From contig WHUA01000008.1 in assembly GCA_009377445.1 (NCBI GenBank), positions 1 through 64,000 on the forward strand: a DNA stretch of 64,000 nucleotides, given 5' to 3'. The notes beneath the pieces were generated by a model. It saw nothing but the letters and a program-made list of their open reading frames with translations. It was not told where the DNA came from and made no database searches. Positions 7,650 through 16,939 of the stretch are shown here, piece by piece. Origin of the DNA: Alphaproteobacteria bacterium. GTDB taxonomy: Bacteria > Pseudomonadota > Alphaproteobacteria > UBA8366. A program made the position numbers and the translations under genes. Within the stretch, counting starts at the first letter, position 1; each line of letters opens with the position of its first letter.

Positions 7650-9221
7650 CTATTCCGCGTCTGCCCTCGCTGCGGCGCGTTTCGTCCTGCCGAGGATCCA
7701 AGCTGGAATCAGCGCCAGGACGAACACGATAGAAATCATGATGAATCCATCCTGGTAGCCCATCGTGCGCGCTTGCGCCTCGATCACCTTGCCGAGATAG
7801 TACAGCGCGCCGGAGTCTTGGAAGGCCTGCGACACCCCTGCCTCGCTCATGATCGCGCCGACCTGGTCGAGCATGTCGCGGCTCGTCGCATTGGCCGGGG
7901 TCTGCGTCGCCGTCAGAGCCTCCCCGTGAAACTGGATCCGCTGTTCGCTGAAGACGACAAGCGACGTGATGCCGAAGGCGCCGCCGAACTGACGGCCGAA
8001 ATTGACGGTGCCCGATCCCTTGTTCAACTGCTCCGGGGTCAATGCGCGGAGCGCGGAGGCGCTGAGCGACGGCATGATCAGCGCCATGCCGAACCGGGCC
8101 ACGATGACATAGGTCGCGAAGGTCCAGAACGTCGTGTTCACGTCGGCCCAGCTCATCAGGAAATTGCCGCAGGCGAACAGGGTGATGCCGACCATCACCA
8201 TTATATGCGCGGGAAACCGGTCCGAAAGCCGGCCGAAGAGCGGCGTCGCGGAAATGACCAGGACGCCCGCAGGCACCAGCAGCAGGCCGGACAGGGTCGG
8301 CGTGAAGCCCTGAACCTGCTGGACGAACACGGGCACGATGTAGTTCGACGCGAAATTTCCGATGCCGAAGACGAAGGAAACCGCTACCGCGGAAGCGAAC
8401 TGCGCATTCCGGAACAGCGAGAAATCGAGCAGCGGCGACGGTGAGCGCAATTGCAGCCAGACGAACAGGGTGCCCGCGCCGAGGGCTATCGCCGTCATGA
8501 TGACCAGCATATCCGACGTCCAGCCGAAGCGCTGACCGTTCGCGCCGGCGCTCAGCAGGAAGACGATCGACGTGCATAACAGCGCAAAGCTGGACCAATC
8601 GAATTTGGGCAGGTCGCGGACGCTGAGACCGCCGGGCAGGAATATGATACCGAGCACCAGGGACACGAGACAGAGCGGAACCGGCACCAGAAATATCTCG
8701 CGCCAGCTCAGGGCATCGATGACGAAGCCGCCCAGCATGGGGCCCAGCATCGGCGCGAGCTGGATCCCGGTCCCATATACGCCCATGGCGAGGCCGCGGC
8801 GCTGCGGCGGAAACACCCTGAAAATGAGCGTCATCATCATCGGCTGGACGGTTCCGGCCGAAAACCCCTGGAGAACGCGGCCGACAATGACGAGCTCGAA
8901 GGATTGGCTGGTGAAGGCGATCGTGGTTCCGACCAGGAAGACGAAATTGATGATGAGGAACGCGAGCCTTTCGCCGAGCGCGCGCACGATCCAGGCGCTC
9001 AGCAACTGGCTCGCCACCATCGTCGCGATGAAAGCCGTCGCCAGCCACTGCGCGCGGTCCTGCCCGATGCCGTAGGCGCCCATGACGCTCGGTATCGCGA
9101 CGTTGACGATCGTCGCGGACAGCACCATTGCGACCGCCCCGGTAATCCCGGCGATCGTGACGTACCAGCGATAATTGGGGCCGTGGCGCGCGATGAGCGC
9201 GTCGACGTCATCGTATGTCAA
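7650..9221 (-). CDS. DHA2-family MFS multidrug exporter (EmrB-like)
   Basis: This 523-residue protein has some fourteen hydrophobic helices, as expected for the DHA2 group of drug:proton antiporters. Family features are visible: the D/N-rich first helix region (ATIVNVAIPSVMGAYG), the loop AQWLATAF, the motif-A-like LGERLAFLI, GRVLQGFSAGTVQP and motif C in GPMLGGFVIDALSWREIF. The start is TTG at 9221, inside the last codons of the upstream adaptor gene, with GAGG six bases before it; no other in-frame start precedes the first helix. The pair with the HlyD-type adaptor suggests a three-part efflux pump that borrows an outer-membrane channel encoded elsewhere. Confidence 0.88.
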   Translation of the reverse strand: MTYDDVDALIARHGPNYRWYVTIAGITGAVAMVLSATIVNVAIPSVMGAYGIGQDRAQWLATAFIATMVASQLLSAWIVRALGERLAFLIINFVFLVGTTIAFTSQSFELVIVGRVLQGFSAGTVQPMMMTLIFRVFPPQRRGLAMGVYGTGIQLAPMLGPMLGGFVIDALSWREIFLVPVPLCLVSLVLGIIFLPGGLSVRDLPKFDWSSFALLCTSIVFLLSAGANGQRFGWTSDMLVIMTAIALGAGTLFVWLQLRSPSPLLDFSLFRNAQFASAVAVSFVFGIGNFASNYIVPVFVQQVQGFTPTLSGLLLVPAGVLVISATPLFGRLSDRFPAHIMVMVGITLFACGNFLMSWADVNTTFWTFATYVIVARFGMALIMPSLSASALRALTPEQLNKGSGTVNFGRQFGGAFGITSLVVFSEQRIQFHGEALTATQTPANATSRDMLDQVGAIMSEAGVSQAFQDSGALYYLGKVIEAQARTMGYQDGFIMISIVFVLALIPAWILGRTKRAAARADAE

Positions 9222-10395
9222 TATTTACCTCGACCATCATGCCCGGACGCAGTTTCCGGTCTTGCTGGTCTATGGAGATCCGAACCGGCAGCCGCTGTGT
9301 GATCTTGGTGAAGTTGCCGCTCGGATTTGGGGTGGGAAGGAGGGCGAATTCGCTCGTCGCAGCGTTGCCGATGATCGCGACGGTGCCTTTGAACGTCTCG
9401 TCGGGATACGCATCCACGGAAACCTTTACCGGCTGCCCGATCTTGAGCTTGCGGACCTCCGTTTCCTTGATATTGGCATCGATCCAGACCCTTGCCGGAT
9501 TATGCATCATCGCAAGCCGCTGGCCCGGCGTAATATATTCGCCGCCGTCGACGAACTTCCTGTCGATGACGCCTGCAACGGGCGCGCGGATCGTGCGGTC
9601 GGCGAAATCGAGCTGCTGCTGCGCCTGACGGGCGGCAAGCTCGGACTCCTCATGCTCCAGCATGGCGATTTCGCCGTCGATGACGTCGAGCTTCGCCCGT
9701 TCCGCATTCGATTCCTGCAGGCGCGCCTCGGCTTCCTGCAGACCCGCAACCGCCTTGCGGTGCTCGCCATCGACGCGGAGCTTTATCGTCCGCGCTTCAT
9801 CGAGCTGGCGGCGGGGGATGACCGTCGCCTTGAACAACGCCTCGGCGCGCGCGAGATCGCCTCTTGCGAGGCTGAGCTGCGGGGTAAGCGACGCGACCGT
9901 CGCCTCTGCCGCATTCACCGCCGACGTGAGGGTCTGGTAGCGCGTCCTGATCTGCGCCTCGGTCAGCGTGCGCTCGCGGCGCAGCCGTTCCCTGTCGGCA
10001 AGGTTGCGCTTCAGTCGCGCGTCGAGCTCCGCGATCTTGAGCTTGGACTCCCGGTCGTCGATTTGGAACAGTATCTGGTCCATCGCGACGCTGTCGCCCT
10101 CCGTCACCCCGATCTTCGTAACCCAGCCTGCGACGCGGCTGCTGATGGTGACGAGATCGCCCGAGATGCGGGCGTCATACTCGAAGACATGCGTGATGCG
10201 GCTGTGGATCTCGACGGCGCCCCATGCGGCGCCGGCCACGATCACGATTGCAGCAACCACATGCTGTACCTTGATGCGGCCACGCCGGCCAACGTCGTGG
10301 GAAAGGCCGCGGACAAAGCGGCGCGCCGACATGGCCGGCGACGAGCGCTCCGTTTCGGGGGCCTTGCCTACCTGTGGGTCGTTGGCGTCAGGCAC
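9208..10395 (-). CDS. HlyD/EmrA-type membrane fusion protein
   Basis: This 395-residue periplasmic adaptor has one N-terminal membrane anchor (about residues 43-62), a first biotinyl-lipoyl half (SRVAGWVTKIGVTEGDSV), a long coiled-coil hairpin of about 140 residues, the second lipoyl half (IRAPVAGVIDRKFVDGGEYITPG) and a C-terminal beta-barrel (VWIDANIKETEVRKLKIGQPVKV). It would link the inner-membrane exporter at 7650-9221 to an outer-membrane channel. The two genes overlap by 14 bases. It is the first gene of its operon and is read away from the hypothetical gene at 10825; the 429-base space between holds repeated motifs that may be operators. Confidence 0.88.
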   Translation of the reverse strand: MPDANDPQVGKAPETERSSPAMSARRFVRGLSHDVGRRGRIKVQHVVAAIVIVAGAAWGAVEIHSRITHVFEYDARISGDLVTISSRVAGWVTKIGVTEGDSVAMDQILFQIDDRESKLKIAELDARLKRNLADRERLRRERTLTEAQIRTRYQTLTSAVNAAEATVASLTPQLSLARGDLARAEALFKATVIPRRQLDEARTIKLRVDGEHRKAVAGLQEAEARLQESNAERAKLDVIDGEIAMLEHEESELAARQAQQQLDFADRTIRAPVAGVIDRKFVDGGEYITPGQRLAMMHNPARVWIDANIKETEVRKLKIGQPVKVSVDAYPDETFKGTVAIIGNAATSEFALLPTPNPSGNFTKITQRLPVRISIDQQDRKLRPGMMVEVNIDIR

Positions 10396-10824
10396 AATGG
10401 GGCTTCCGGTGACCGTTCAAAGGGCGTCCAGGCTATACTAGCAGATCGGCGGCTCTGCGGGACGCAGACGGCCATTCGCAGCAACCGAGCGGTTTCCCGC
10501 CACGGCGCCCCATCACGGGGCGTGGTTCCATTGTCATCGATAGTTCTTTTTGCGCGCAGCGATCCGTTTATACGCAACAGACCCTTATACACGGTATGCG
10601 ATTTCGTCATAGCAGTAATCGCCCCCATGCCGCCGATGGCGCCGGGGCGATATCCCGTGGGGGAGATACCGATATCCCGCCCTTCCGGCAGGGTCAATCG
10701 ACGATGGTGTCGCACCGCCTTTACAATCAATGCCATAGATTGTTTAAGGCGCGATTAACCCCAATCTGCCATATTTTCGGCGGCAGGGGATTACCTGAAT
10801 AATATCGAGATAATTCATACTAGT
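10396..10824. other. Divergent regulatory region with direct repeats
   Basis: No gene is supported. Two exact copies of CGATATCCCG start at 10648 and 10670, a 22-base period that places them on the same face of the helix, typical of a repressor or activator site. Two TTATAC motifs lie near 10568 and 10586, on the side nearer the exporter operon. A CtrA-type site (10744-10758) lies closer to the plus-strand gene. The region thus looks like a shared control region for the adaptor/exporter operon and the operon at 10825. Confidence 0.45.
10744..10758 (+). promoter_or_regulatory. Full-consensus CtrA-type binding site
   Basis: TTAA-N7-TTAA matches the alphaproteobacterial CtrA recognition sequence exactly and is followed by CC, as in many true sites. 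It lies 66 bases before the start at 10825. CtrA is the cell-cycle/motility response regulator of this class; its gene is not in this window, so binding here is an inference from sequence alone. Confidence 0.5.
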
Positions 10825-11355
10825 ATGGACGGCGACGCGGATCCCTTGAAAATCCTTCGCACGAAGGTCAGGGGAACGAATATCGACGAGCAGACGCTGC
10901 TCGCCACGGATTACCTGAACCACCTCAACGAGCCCATCATGCTCCTGGAGATGGCCGCGGATGCGCCGGAACTGCTCGAGGAACTGGCCGCATGGCGGCC
11001 GAAATCCTATATCGAGCATTTCGCCGAAAGCGCCATTGCCGACAAGGAACTGGCCATTCGCGCCTATGCCGCCGCGCCCGAGATGTTCCGCGAACCCTTC
11101 GACAGAACCATCGAGAGCGCGGGACGCTGCATCGTCAACACGGCCGCGGCCCTCATCGAGCTTTCCAAACAGGAACGCGGCGACGAAATGCGGGCCATTG
11201 CAAGCGAGGTGACGGCGATCCTGGGCGAGCTGGTCGACCGGGCAAGCTCGATCGTTCATGGCGAGGTCACGACCTTCGACAGAACGCAAATCGACCGGAT
11301 CCTGGATGGCCACAGCTTGACGCAGCCGGGTAGCGCGCGCAGCGGAAACCTGTAA
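10825..11355 (+). CDS. Uncharacterised helical protein
   Basis: I do not recognise this 176-residue protein. It is acidic, cytoplasmic by composition (no signal or membrane helix) and probably all alpha-helical. The segment LNHLNEPIMLLEMAADAPELLEEL and later helices rich in Ala, Glu and Ile give it the look of a helical bundle. It precedes an exporter gene by only 69 bases and has a CtrA-type site upstream. No ribosome binding site is obvious. The context might suggest a role coupled to export or to the glycosyltransferase-like gene further on, but nothing in the protein itself shows this. Confidence 0.65.
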   Translation: MDGDADPLKILRTKVRGTNIDEQTLLATDYLNHLNEPIMLLEMAADAPELLEELAAWRPKSYIEHFAESAIADKELAIRAYAAAPEMFREPFDRTIESAGRCIVNTAAALIELSKQERGDEMRAIASEVTAILGELVDRASSIVHGEVTTFDRTQIDRILDGHSLTQPGSARSGNL

Positions 11356-11424
11356 TGGTTGTCGCAATCGGAACCCCATCGGACTGCGCCAGGTTTCGGT
11401 GGTCGAATCGCGGGGCCCGCCGGC

Positions 11425-12942
11425 ATGACAACGACCGACGCTGCGCTCTCGGCGACCCTTCCGTTTCGGCAACGGGCCATCATAACGGTCGGCATAACTA
11501 TCGCCGCGATGGTGACGCTGCTGGATACCGCCATCGTGTCGGTCGCCTTGTCGCATATGCAAGGCGGACTTTCGGTGGATCAGGATCAGATCTCCTGGGT
11601 CGTCACCGCCTATCTCGTCGTCCTCGCCGTAATGACGCCGCCGACGGGATGGCTCGCCTCCTACTTCGGCCGTAAGCCGCTTTTCCTCGTATCGATCTCG
11701 GTGTTCGCCCTCGCGAGCATGCTGTGCGGACTCTCCGACTCTCTCGGCGAGATCGTCGCGCTGCGGATCGTTCAGGCGTTTTTCGGTGCGTTTCTCGTGC
11801 CGCTCACCCAGGCCGCCGTCCTGGACATCCATCCGCGGGAAGCGCACGGCAAGGCGATCGCGATGTGGAGCTTCGGCATGACTTTCGGATCCTTCTTCGG
11901 ACCGACGCTGGGCGGCCACATCATCGAGGAATGGAGCTGGCGCGGCGCCTTTTTCGTCGTCGTACCCTTCTGCGCCGTCGCGTTCGTGCTGATCCTCACC
12001 TACCTGCCGAACGAACGCGTTCGCCGGGACAAGCCCTTCGCGTTCATGGGCTACATCCTTCTCGCCGTCGGTATCGCTTCGCTGCAGATGATGCTCGACA
12101 GGGGCGAGCGCGAGGATTGGTTCTCGTCGCGCAGCATCGTCACCGCAGCCGGCATCGCCGCCGTCTGCCTGCTGCTGTTCGGCGTTCATTCGGCCATTTC
12201 GAACCGGCCTTTCTTCAATCCGAAACTGCTGGTCGACCGCAATTTCGCGCCGGCGATGATGGTCATGTTCGTGAACGGCATCCTGCAGTTCACCATGGTC
12301 ACCATCATGCCGCTGTTCCTTCAGAACATGCTGGGATACAGCGCGATCCTGGCGGGATACGTGCTTACGCCCCGCGCCGTCGGCGCCATGGCGGGCAACG
12401 CCCTCGCCGCGCAGATCATCGATCGCATCGATCCCCGGATCATGGCGGTATCGGGCCTCCTGGTGGTGGCCCTCGCCTTCTACTGGATCCAAGGCTTCAC
12501 CATGGATATCGGCCCGTGGGCGGTGGCCAGCGTCATCATCTTCCAAGGCCTCGGGATATCGGTCGTCCATGTGTCGCTCAACGTCATGGCCTTCGCGACG
12601 CTCGCGCCGGACCTGCGGCCGGACGGCGCGGCGCTGATCAATCTCCTGCGCAATATCGGCGGCAGCATCGGCGTTGCGATGCTCATCACGCTTCTCACGC
12701 GCAACACGCGCGAAAACCGGGCGACGCTGCTGGAACAGATCACGCCCTACAACGAGCTCTTCCGCTGGCAGTCGATGCCCGAGCTATGGAATCCGGACCA
12801 TATCGGCAGCCTCGCCCTGCTCGAGGCGGAAGTGACGCGGCAGGCGTCGCTGATCGCCTACATCAACGATTTCAAGCTCGTCTTCTTCATCGTCCTGGGA
12901 ACGGTCCCGCTCATCCTGCTGATGCAACGGCCGCGCCCATAA
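11425..12942 (+). CDS. DHA2-family MFS exporter (EmrB/QacA type)
   Basis: This protein of about 505 residues is a second fourteen-helix drug:proton antiporter. Signatures include TLLDTAIVSVALSHM in helix 1, ISWVVTAYLV, the motif-A-like loop YFGRKPLFLVS, ALRIVQAFFGAFLVPL and GPTLGGHIIEEWSWRGAFF (motif C). I chose ATG 11425; a TTG at 11359, three bases after the preceding stop, would add 22 residues. No adaptor gene accompanies it on this strand, unlike the divergent exporter. It is followed after a single base by the TPR/glycosyltransferase-like gene, which suggests one transcript. Confidence 0.85.
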   Translation: MTTTDAALSATLPFRQRAIITVGITIAAMVTLLDTAIVSVALSHMQGGLSVDQDQISWVVTAYLVVLAVMTPPTGWLASYFGRKPLFLVSISVFALASMLCGLSDSLGEIVALRIVQAFFGAFLVPLTQAAVLDIHPREAHGKAIAMWSFGMTFGSFFGPTLGGHIIEEWSWRGAFFVVVPFCAVAFVLILTYLPNERVRRDKPFAFMGYILLAVGIASLQMMLDRGEREDWFSSRSIVTAAGIAAVCLLLFGVHSAISNRPFFNPKLLVDRNFAPAMMVMFVNGILQFTMVTIMPLFLQNMLGYSAILAGYVLTPRAVGAMAGNALAAQIIDRIDPRIMAVSGLLVVALAFYWIQGFTMDIGPWAVASVIIFQGLGISVVHVSLNVMAFATLAPDLRPDGAALINLLRNIGGSIGVAMLITLLTRNTRENRATLLEQITPYNELFRWQSMPELWNPDHIGSLALLEAEVTRQASLIAYINDFKLVFFIVLGTVPLILLMQRPRP

Positions 12943-12943
12943 A

Positions 12944-15025
12944 ATGCCACCGGCCTACGGGAGCTGGAGTAAGATCGCCCTTACGCATGGCCTCCGAACG
13001 CTGGCAGAGGATACGTCTCCGTTGAAGCGCACGCCGCCTCCGCAGGACGAGGCATCCGAAATCAGGGACGTGCTCGACCATCTCGCGGCCGGCCGTCATG
13101 CGGACGCCGTCGCGCTCGGCGGCCGCCTTTTGCGAGGCGCGCACGAAGGCCCCCCGCTTTTGCACGCGCTCGGCCTCGCGCACCATGCGCTCCGCCAACA
13201 GGAGCAGGCGATCGAGATGCTTCGCCGCGCGAAAGCGGGCGCGCCGGGCGACAAGACGATAAGGCTCAACCTCGCGGCGGTGCTCGATGCCGCGCAACGG
13301 CCGGCCGACGCGCTGCGGGAATACGTCGCCCTTGCCCAGGACTGCCCGGACGATGCGGAATGCTTCGTGAAGCTTGCCGCGGCGCTGCGGCGGGCCGGCC
13401 TGACGGATCGCGCCGCGGAGATGGCGCAGCAGGCCCTCGCGCTCGATCCGGACCATGCGCAGGCCCACCATCTGCTCGCCAACATCTATGCCGGCGCGGC
13501 GCGTCTCGACAATGCGCGCCAGCATCGCGAGGCGGCGGCGGCACTCGCCCCCGACGACGCCTCCTACCAGGCGGCGCTGGGCGACGCGCGACTGCAGTGC
13601 GGCGATTACGTCTCCGCGCGCGCGGCTTACGACCGGGCCTGCGCGCTCTCGCCGACCGGCGGCCTGCTTGTCCGGCGCGCGCTGGCGATGCCCGTCGTCG
13701 CCGAGAGCGCCGCCTCGCTGGCCGCGCAACGCGGCCGCGCGGAGGATGAGATCGCAGCCCTCGAAGGCCGGGGATTGCCAATTGCCGATCCCGCACGGGA
13801 CGTCGCAAAGAGCTTCTTTCAATTCGGCGCGCAGGGGATAGACGACCGCCCCTTCCTCGAGCGACTTGCCAGACTCTATCTGGCCGCATGCCCCGCGCTT
13901 GCCTATGAAGCGGACCATTGCCGGGGCGCGGCCGGGACGCGGCGCGGCCGCATCCGCGTCGCCTTCGTGTCCTCCTATCTACGCGATCACACGCTCGGCC
14001 GGTTGCTCGGACCGACGATCGAGCGGCTGGCGCGATCCGAGCTCGAAGTCGCGGTCGCCGGCTTCGGTCCGCCGGCGGACGACATGGCGCGGCGAATCGC
14101 ATCCGCGGCCGATATCAGAATGACGTTGCCGCGCGACCTGGCCGGGGCACGGCAGGCGCTGGCCGAGGCGCGGTTCGATATCATCGTCTATGCCGGGATC
14201 GGCATGGACCCGCTGTTGTATTTTTTGTCCTTCGCGCGTCTCGCGCCGGTGCAATGCACCGGCTGGGGCCATCCAATCACCAGCGGCGTCCCCGCGATGG
14301 ACGTATTTCTTTCCAGCGACCTGGTCGAATTGCCCGAGGCGGATACTCACTACAGCGAAAAGCTGGTCCGGTTCGCGTCGCTCGGCACCTGTTACCGGCG
14401 CCCGGATACACCGATCCTGCCGCGGCCCGAGGCGGCCCGGCGGCTCGGCCTCGACCCGTCGCGCCACATCTATCTCTATCCCTACAACCCTTTGCGGTTT
14501 CCGTCCGAATTCGACGCCGTCGCCGACGACATCCTGGGCCGGGATCCGGCGGCCGAGATCGTCATGCTGGAAGGCCCGAGCCGGCGGCACCGGGCCCTGC
14601 TCGAGGAACGCCTCGCGCGATCCGCGCCGCGAATTCCGGGAAGGATCCGCTTCCTCGAACGGCGGCAGCACAATGAATTCCTCGCTCTCTACCCGGCCGC
14701 CCATGTCGTGCTCGATCCATTCATTTTCTCCGGCGGGAATACCTCCTTCGAAGCCTTCGCGGCGGGCATTCCGATCGTCACCTTGCCGGGAACGTTCCGC
14801 CGCTCCCGGCTGACATTCGCCATGTACCGGCGGATGGGGCTCGCGGACTGCGTCGCCTCCGACGCCGCAGACTATGCCGCCAAGGCCACGGCCATCGCGA
14901 CGACGCCTGCGCTGCGCGATCACCTCGGCCGCGCCATCGCCGAGCGCGCCGATGTCCTGTACGACGACGAGCAGGCAGTGCGCGATTACGAGACGTTCTT
15001 TCTTCAGGCCCTGGGACAGACCTAG
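12944..15025 (+). CDS. TPR protein with O-GlcNAc-transferase-like (GT41) C-terminal domain
   Basis: This 693-residue protein has about five or six TPR helices pairs in residues 30-260 (for example ALGLAHHALRQQEQAIEML and AEMAQQALALDPDHAQAH), then a C-terminal GT-B domain from about residue 335 that resembles the O-GlcNAc transferase/SPINDLY family. Seen there are RIRVAFVSSYLRDH, the APVQCTGWGHPITSG loop and the nucleotide-sugar end FSGGNTSFEAFAAGIPIVTLPG. Bacterial members are proposed to glycosylate proteins or to act in sugar transfer at the cell surface; donor and acceptor are unknown here. ATG 12944 lies one base after the exporter stop and lacks a clear ribosome binding site, so translation may be coupled. 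Confidence 0.82.
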   Translation: MPPAYGSWSKIALTHGLRTLAEDTSPLKRTPPPQDEASEIRDVLDHLAAGRHADAVALGGRLLRGAHEGPPLLHALGLAHHALRQQEQAIEMLRRAKAGAPGDKTIRLNLAAVLDAAQRPADALREYVALAQDCPDDAECFVKLAAALRRAGLTDRAAEMAQQALALDPDHAQAHHLLANIYAGAARLDNARQHREAAAALAPDDASYQAALGDARLQCGDYVSARAAYDRACALSPTGGLLVRRALAMPVVAESAASLAAQRGRAEDEIAALEGRGLPIADPARDVAKSFFQFGAQGIDDRPFLERLARLYLAACPALAYEADHCRGAAGTRRGRIRVAFVSSYLRDHTLGRLLGPTIERLARSELEVAVAGFGPPADDMARRIASAADIRMTLPRDLAGARQALAEARFDIIVYAGIGMDPLLYFLSFARLAPVQCTGWGHPITSGVPAMDVFLSSDLVELPEADTHYSEKLVRFASLGTCYRRPDTPILPRPEAARRLGLDPSRHIYLYPYNPLRFPSEFDAVADDILGRDPAAEIVMLEGPSRRHRALLEERLARSAPRIPGRIRFLERRQHNEFLALYPAAHVVLDPFIFSGGNTSFEAFAAGIPIVTLPGTFRRSRLTFAMYRRMGLADCVASDAADYAAKATAIATTPALRDHLGRAIAERADVLYDDEQAVRDYETFFLQALGQT

Positions 15026-15034
15026 GTCGGCCGC

Positions 15035-15898
15035 CTACTCTTCCCCCACGATCGCGAGAATACGCTTCACCTTGTCGGCCCACTTCGCCTTGAGGGCATC
15101 GACGTCGCGCCCCTTCCAGTCGTAGAACCCCTTGCCTGTCGAAACGCCGAGGTCGCCGCGCGCGGCCATGTCCTGCAACAGCGGACAGGGCGTCCCGTTG
15201 TGGTAGAAGGTCGGCACCAGCTCGCGATGGGTCTTCGCGGTGGTCTGCAGGCCGCTGATGTCCTTTTGCATGATCAGGCCGGTGACGCTCATGCGCGGGC
15301 CGAACATGTTGCGACAGAAGTCGTCGACCTCCTCGGCAATGCAGTAGCCTTCCTGAATCATGTAGAGCGCCTCGTGCATCATGGCGTGCTGCAGCCGGTT
15401 GGCGAGAAAGCCCTGGATCGGGCGGTGCAGCAGGATCGCGCGTTGCCCGTTGCGCACGAGCGCGCGCCGGCACCGCTCGACGACGCCGTCGGCGGTCGCC
15501 GCGCAGCGGATGAGCTCGACCATCGGCAGCGCTTCGGGCGGCTGGAAATAGTGGATGCCGAGGAAGCGCTCGGGCGCGCGCAGCCGCGCCGCCATCGCCT
15601 CGAGCGGCAGGCTGGAGGTATTGGAGGCAATGATGGGCGCGCCGCCATAGGCCGCTTCGAGGCGCTCGAACAGTGCATGCTTGAGCGCGATATCCTCCGG
15701 GATCGCCTCGACGATGAGGTCCGGCGGCTCCGGCGGCAGCGCGCCGACGACCCGCACCCCCGGCGGCACGTCCTTGGCCATTGCCGCGCCGCGGCTCAGA
15801 ACCGATGCGCTATGCCCGCCGCGGGCGAATGTCAGCGCGATTCCGCGCCCCATGACCCCATAGCCGACAACCAGTACTTCCTTGATTTCGCAGCTCAT
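15035..15898 (-). CDS. 3-hydroxyacyl-CoA dehydrogenase family protein
   Basis: This 287-residue protein has an N-terminal NAD-binding fold (VLVVGYGVMGRGIA, residues 8-21) and the C-terminal helical domain of 3-hydroxyacyl-CoA dehydrogenases. The catalytic region with GIHYFQPPEALPMVELI contains the expected His and, further on, the conserved Glu; GFLANRLQHAMMHEA and TGKGFYDW are standard for the family. It is short for the family, because the dinucleotide domain lacks some of the usual segments. It could act in beta-oxidation or on a related 3-hydroxy acid. It is read alone on the minus strand against the oxygenase and SDR genes. Confidence 0.85.
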   Translation of the reverse strand: MSCEIKEVLVVGYGVMGRGIALTFARGGHSASVLSRGAAMAKDVPPGVRVVGALPPEPPDLIVEAIPEDIALKHALFERLEAAYGGAPIIASNTSSLPLEAMAARLRAPERFLGIHYFQPPEALPMVELIRCAATADGVVERCRRALVRNGQRAILLHRPIQGFLANRLQHAMMHEALYMIQEGYCIAEEVDDFCRNMFGPRMSVTGLIMQKDISGLQTTAKTHRELVPTFYHNGTPCPLLQDMAARGDLGVSTGKGFYDWKGRDVDALKAKWADKVKRILAIVGEE

Positions 15899-16003
15899 CC
15901 GTTACTCCACCGATTCCGGCCGATGCCCGTTCGCCGGCTTTGATCTACCCCCGCCCTCTCGTGTTACCATGACGCGCCCCGGCCAAAGCCAGGAGGAAGC
16001 GCG

Positions 16004-16903
16004 ATGACACCGGACGACATTCTCAAGCACCCGGCCCTTGTCTTAAGCCAGGCCCAGCGGGAATTCTACTTCGAGCGCGGATACCTGAAAGCGGAAGGCG
16101 TCGTGCCGCAGGATATGCTGGACGCCCTGCGCCGCGCGACGGCGGAGCTGCTCGAGGAAAGTCGCGGCGTCGCCGCCTCCAATGCGCGTTTCGACCTCGG
16201 TCCCGATCACAGCGCCCGCGAGCCCCGGCCGCGCCGCATCCGCGCCGCGGTGGACCAGCATCCCGCTTACTGGCGCTACGCTTCCTCCCGCCTGATGGCG
16301 GATCTCGCCGCCGACGTCGTCGGCCCCGACGTGAAGTTCCATAGCTCCAAGGTCAATTTCAAATGGCCGGGCGGGGCGGAGGAAGTGAAGTGGCACCAGG
16401 ATATCCCGGCCTGGCCGCACACCAATTTCAGCCCGGTCACCATCGGCATCTATTTCGACGACGTCTCCGCCGCGGAAGGGCCCCTGGCGACGATTCCCGG
16501 CAGCCATGACGGCGAGCTGTTCGATCACCAGGATCCGGCGGGCAAGTGGACCGGCTACATCGGCGCGAACGATCTGAAGCGCGTGCCGCTCGCGACCGCG
16601 GACGAGCTCGACGGTCCGGCCGGAACGCTGGTCCTGCTCAACTGCCGCGTCATTCACGGCTCCCGACCGGCCCTGGCCGAGAAACCGCGGCCGATGCTGC
16701 TGAACGTCTATTCGTCGGCGGACGCCTTCATGCTGGGAGCGCCGCCGACGCCGACCTCGCATACCGGCGAGATCATCCGCGGCAAGCCCGCGCGCTGGTC
16801 GCACAACGATCCGCGGCCCTGCCGCATCCCGCCGGACTGGTCGAAACTCGGCTATGTGTCGATCTATGCGGCGCAGAAGCATGAACGGGCCGCCCAGGCC
16901 TGA
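16004..16903 (+). CDS. Phytanoyl-CoA dioxygenase (PhyH) family protein
   Basis: This 299-residue protein belongs to the Fe(II)/2-oxoglutarate oxygenases of the PhyH type. The metal-binding triad is complete: H131 and D133 in WHQD, and H218 in VIHGSRP, with R221 placed to hold 2-oxoglutarate. Members hydroxylate small molecules, often ones with carboxylates, phosphonates or halogens; the substrate is not evident. The start has AGGAGGAAG just upstream. The SDR gene begins 36 bases after its end, and an amino-acid transporter follows, so an oxidise-and-transport cassette for a small amino-acid-like compound is conceivable. Confidence 0.85.
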   Translation: MTPDDILKHPALVLSQAQREFYFERGYLKAEGVVPQDMLDALRRATAELLEESRGVAASNARFDLGPDHSAREPRPRRIRAAVDQHPAYWRYASSRLMADLAADVVGPDVKFHSSKVNFKWPGGAEEVKWHQDIPAWPHTNFSPVTIGIYFDDVSAAEGPLATIPGSHDGELFDHQDPAGKWTGYIGANDLKRVPLATADELDGPAGTLVLLNCRVIHGSRPALAEKPRPMLLNVYSSADAFMLGAPPTPTSHTGEIIRGKPARWSHNDPRPCRIPPDWSKLGYVSIYAAQKHERAAQA

Positions 16904-16939
16904 GCGATTCGGAAATGTTACGAACAGGAGCATGAACGC

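Noticed and set aside
10744..12570. A 608-residue open frame on the minus strand, rich in His, Arg and Glu
   Set aside because: It is antisense to the hypothetical gene and the DHA2 exporter, whose translations match real families; its composition is typical of a complement-strand frame in GC-rich DNA.
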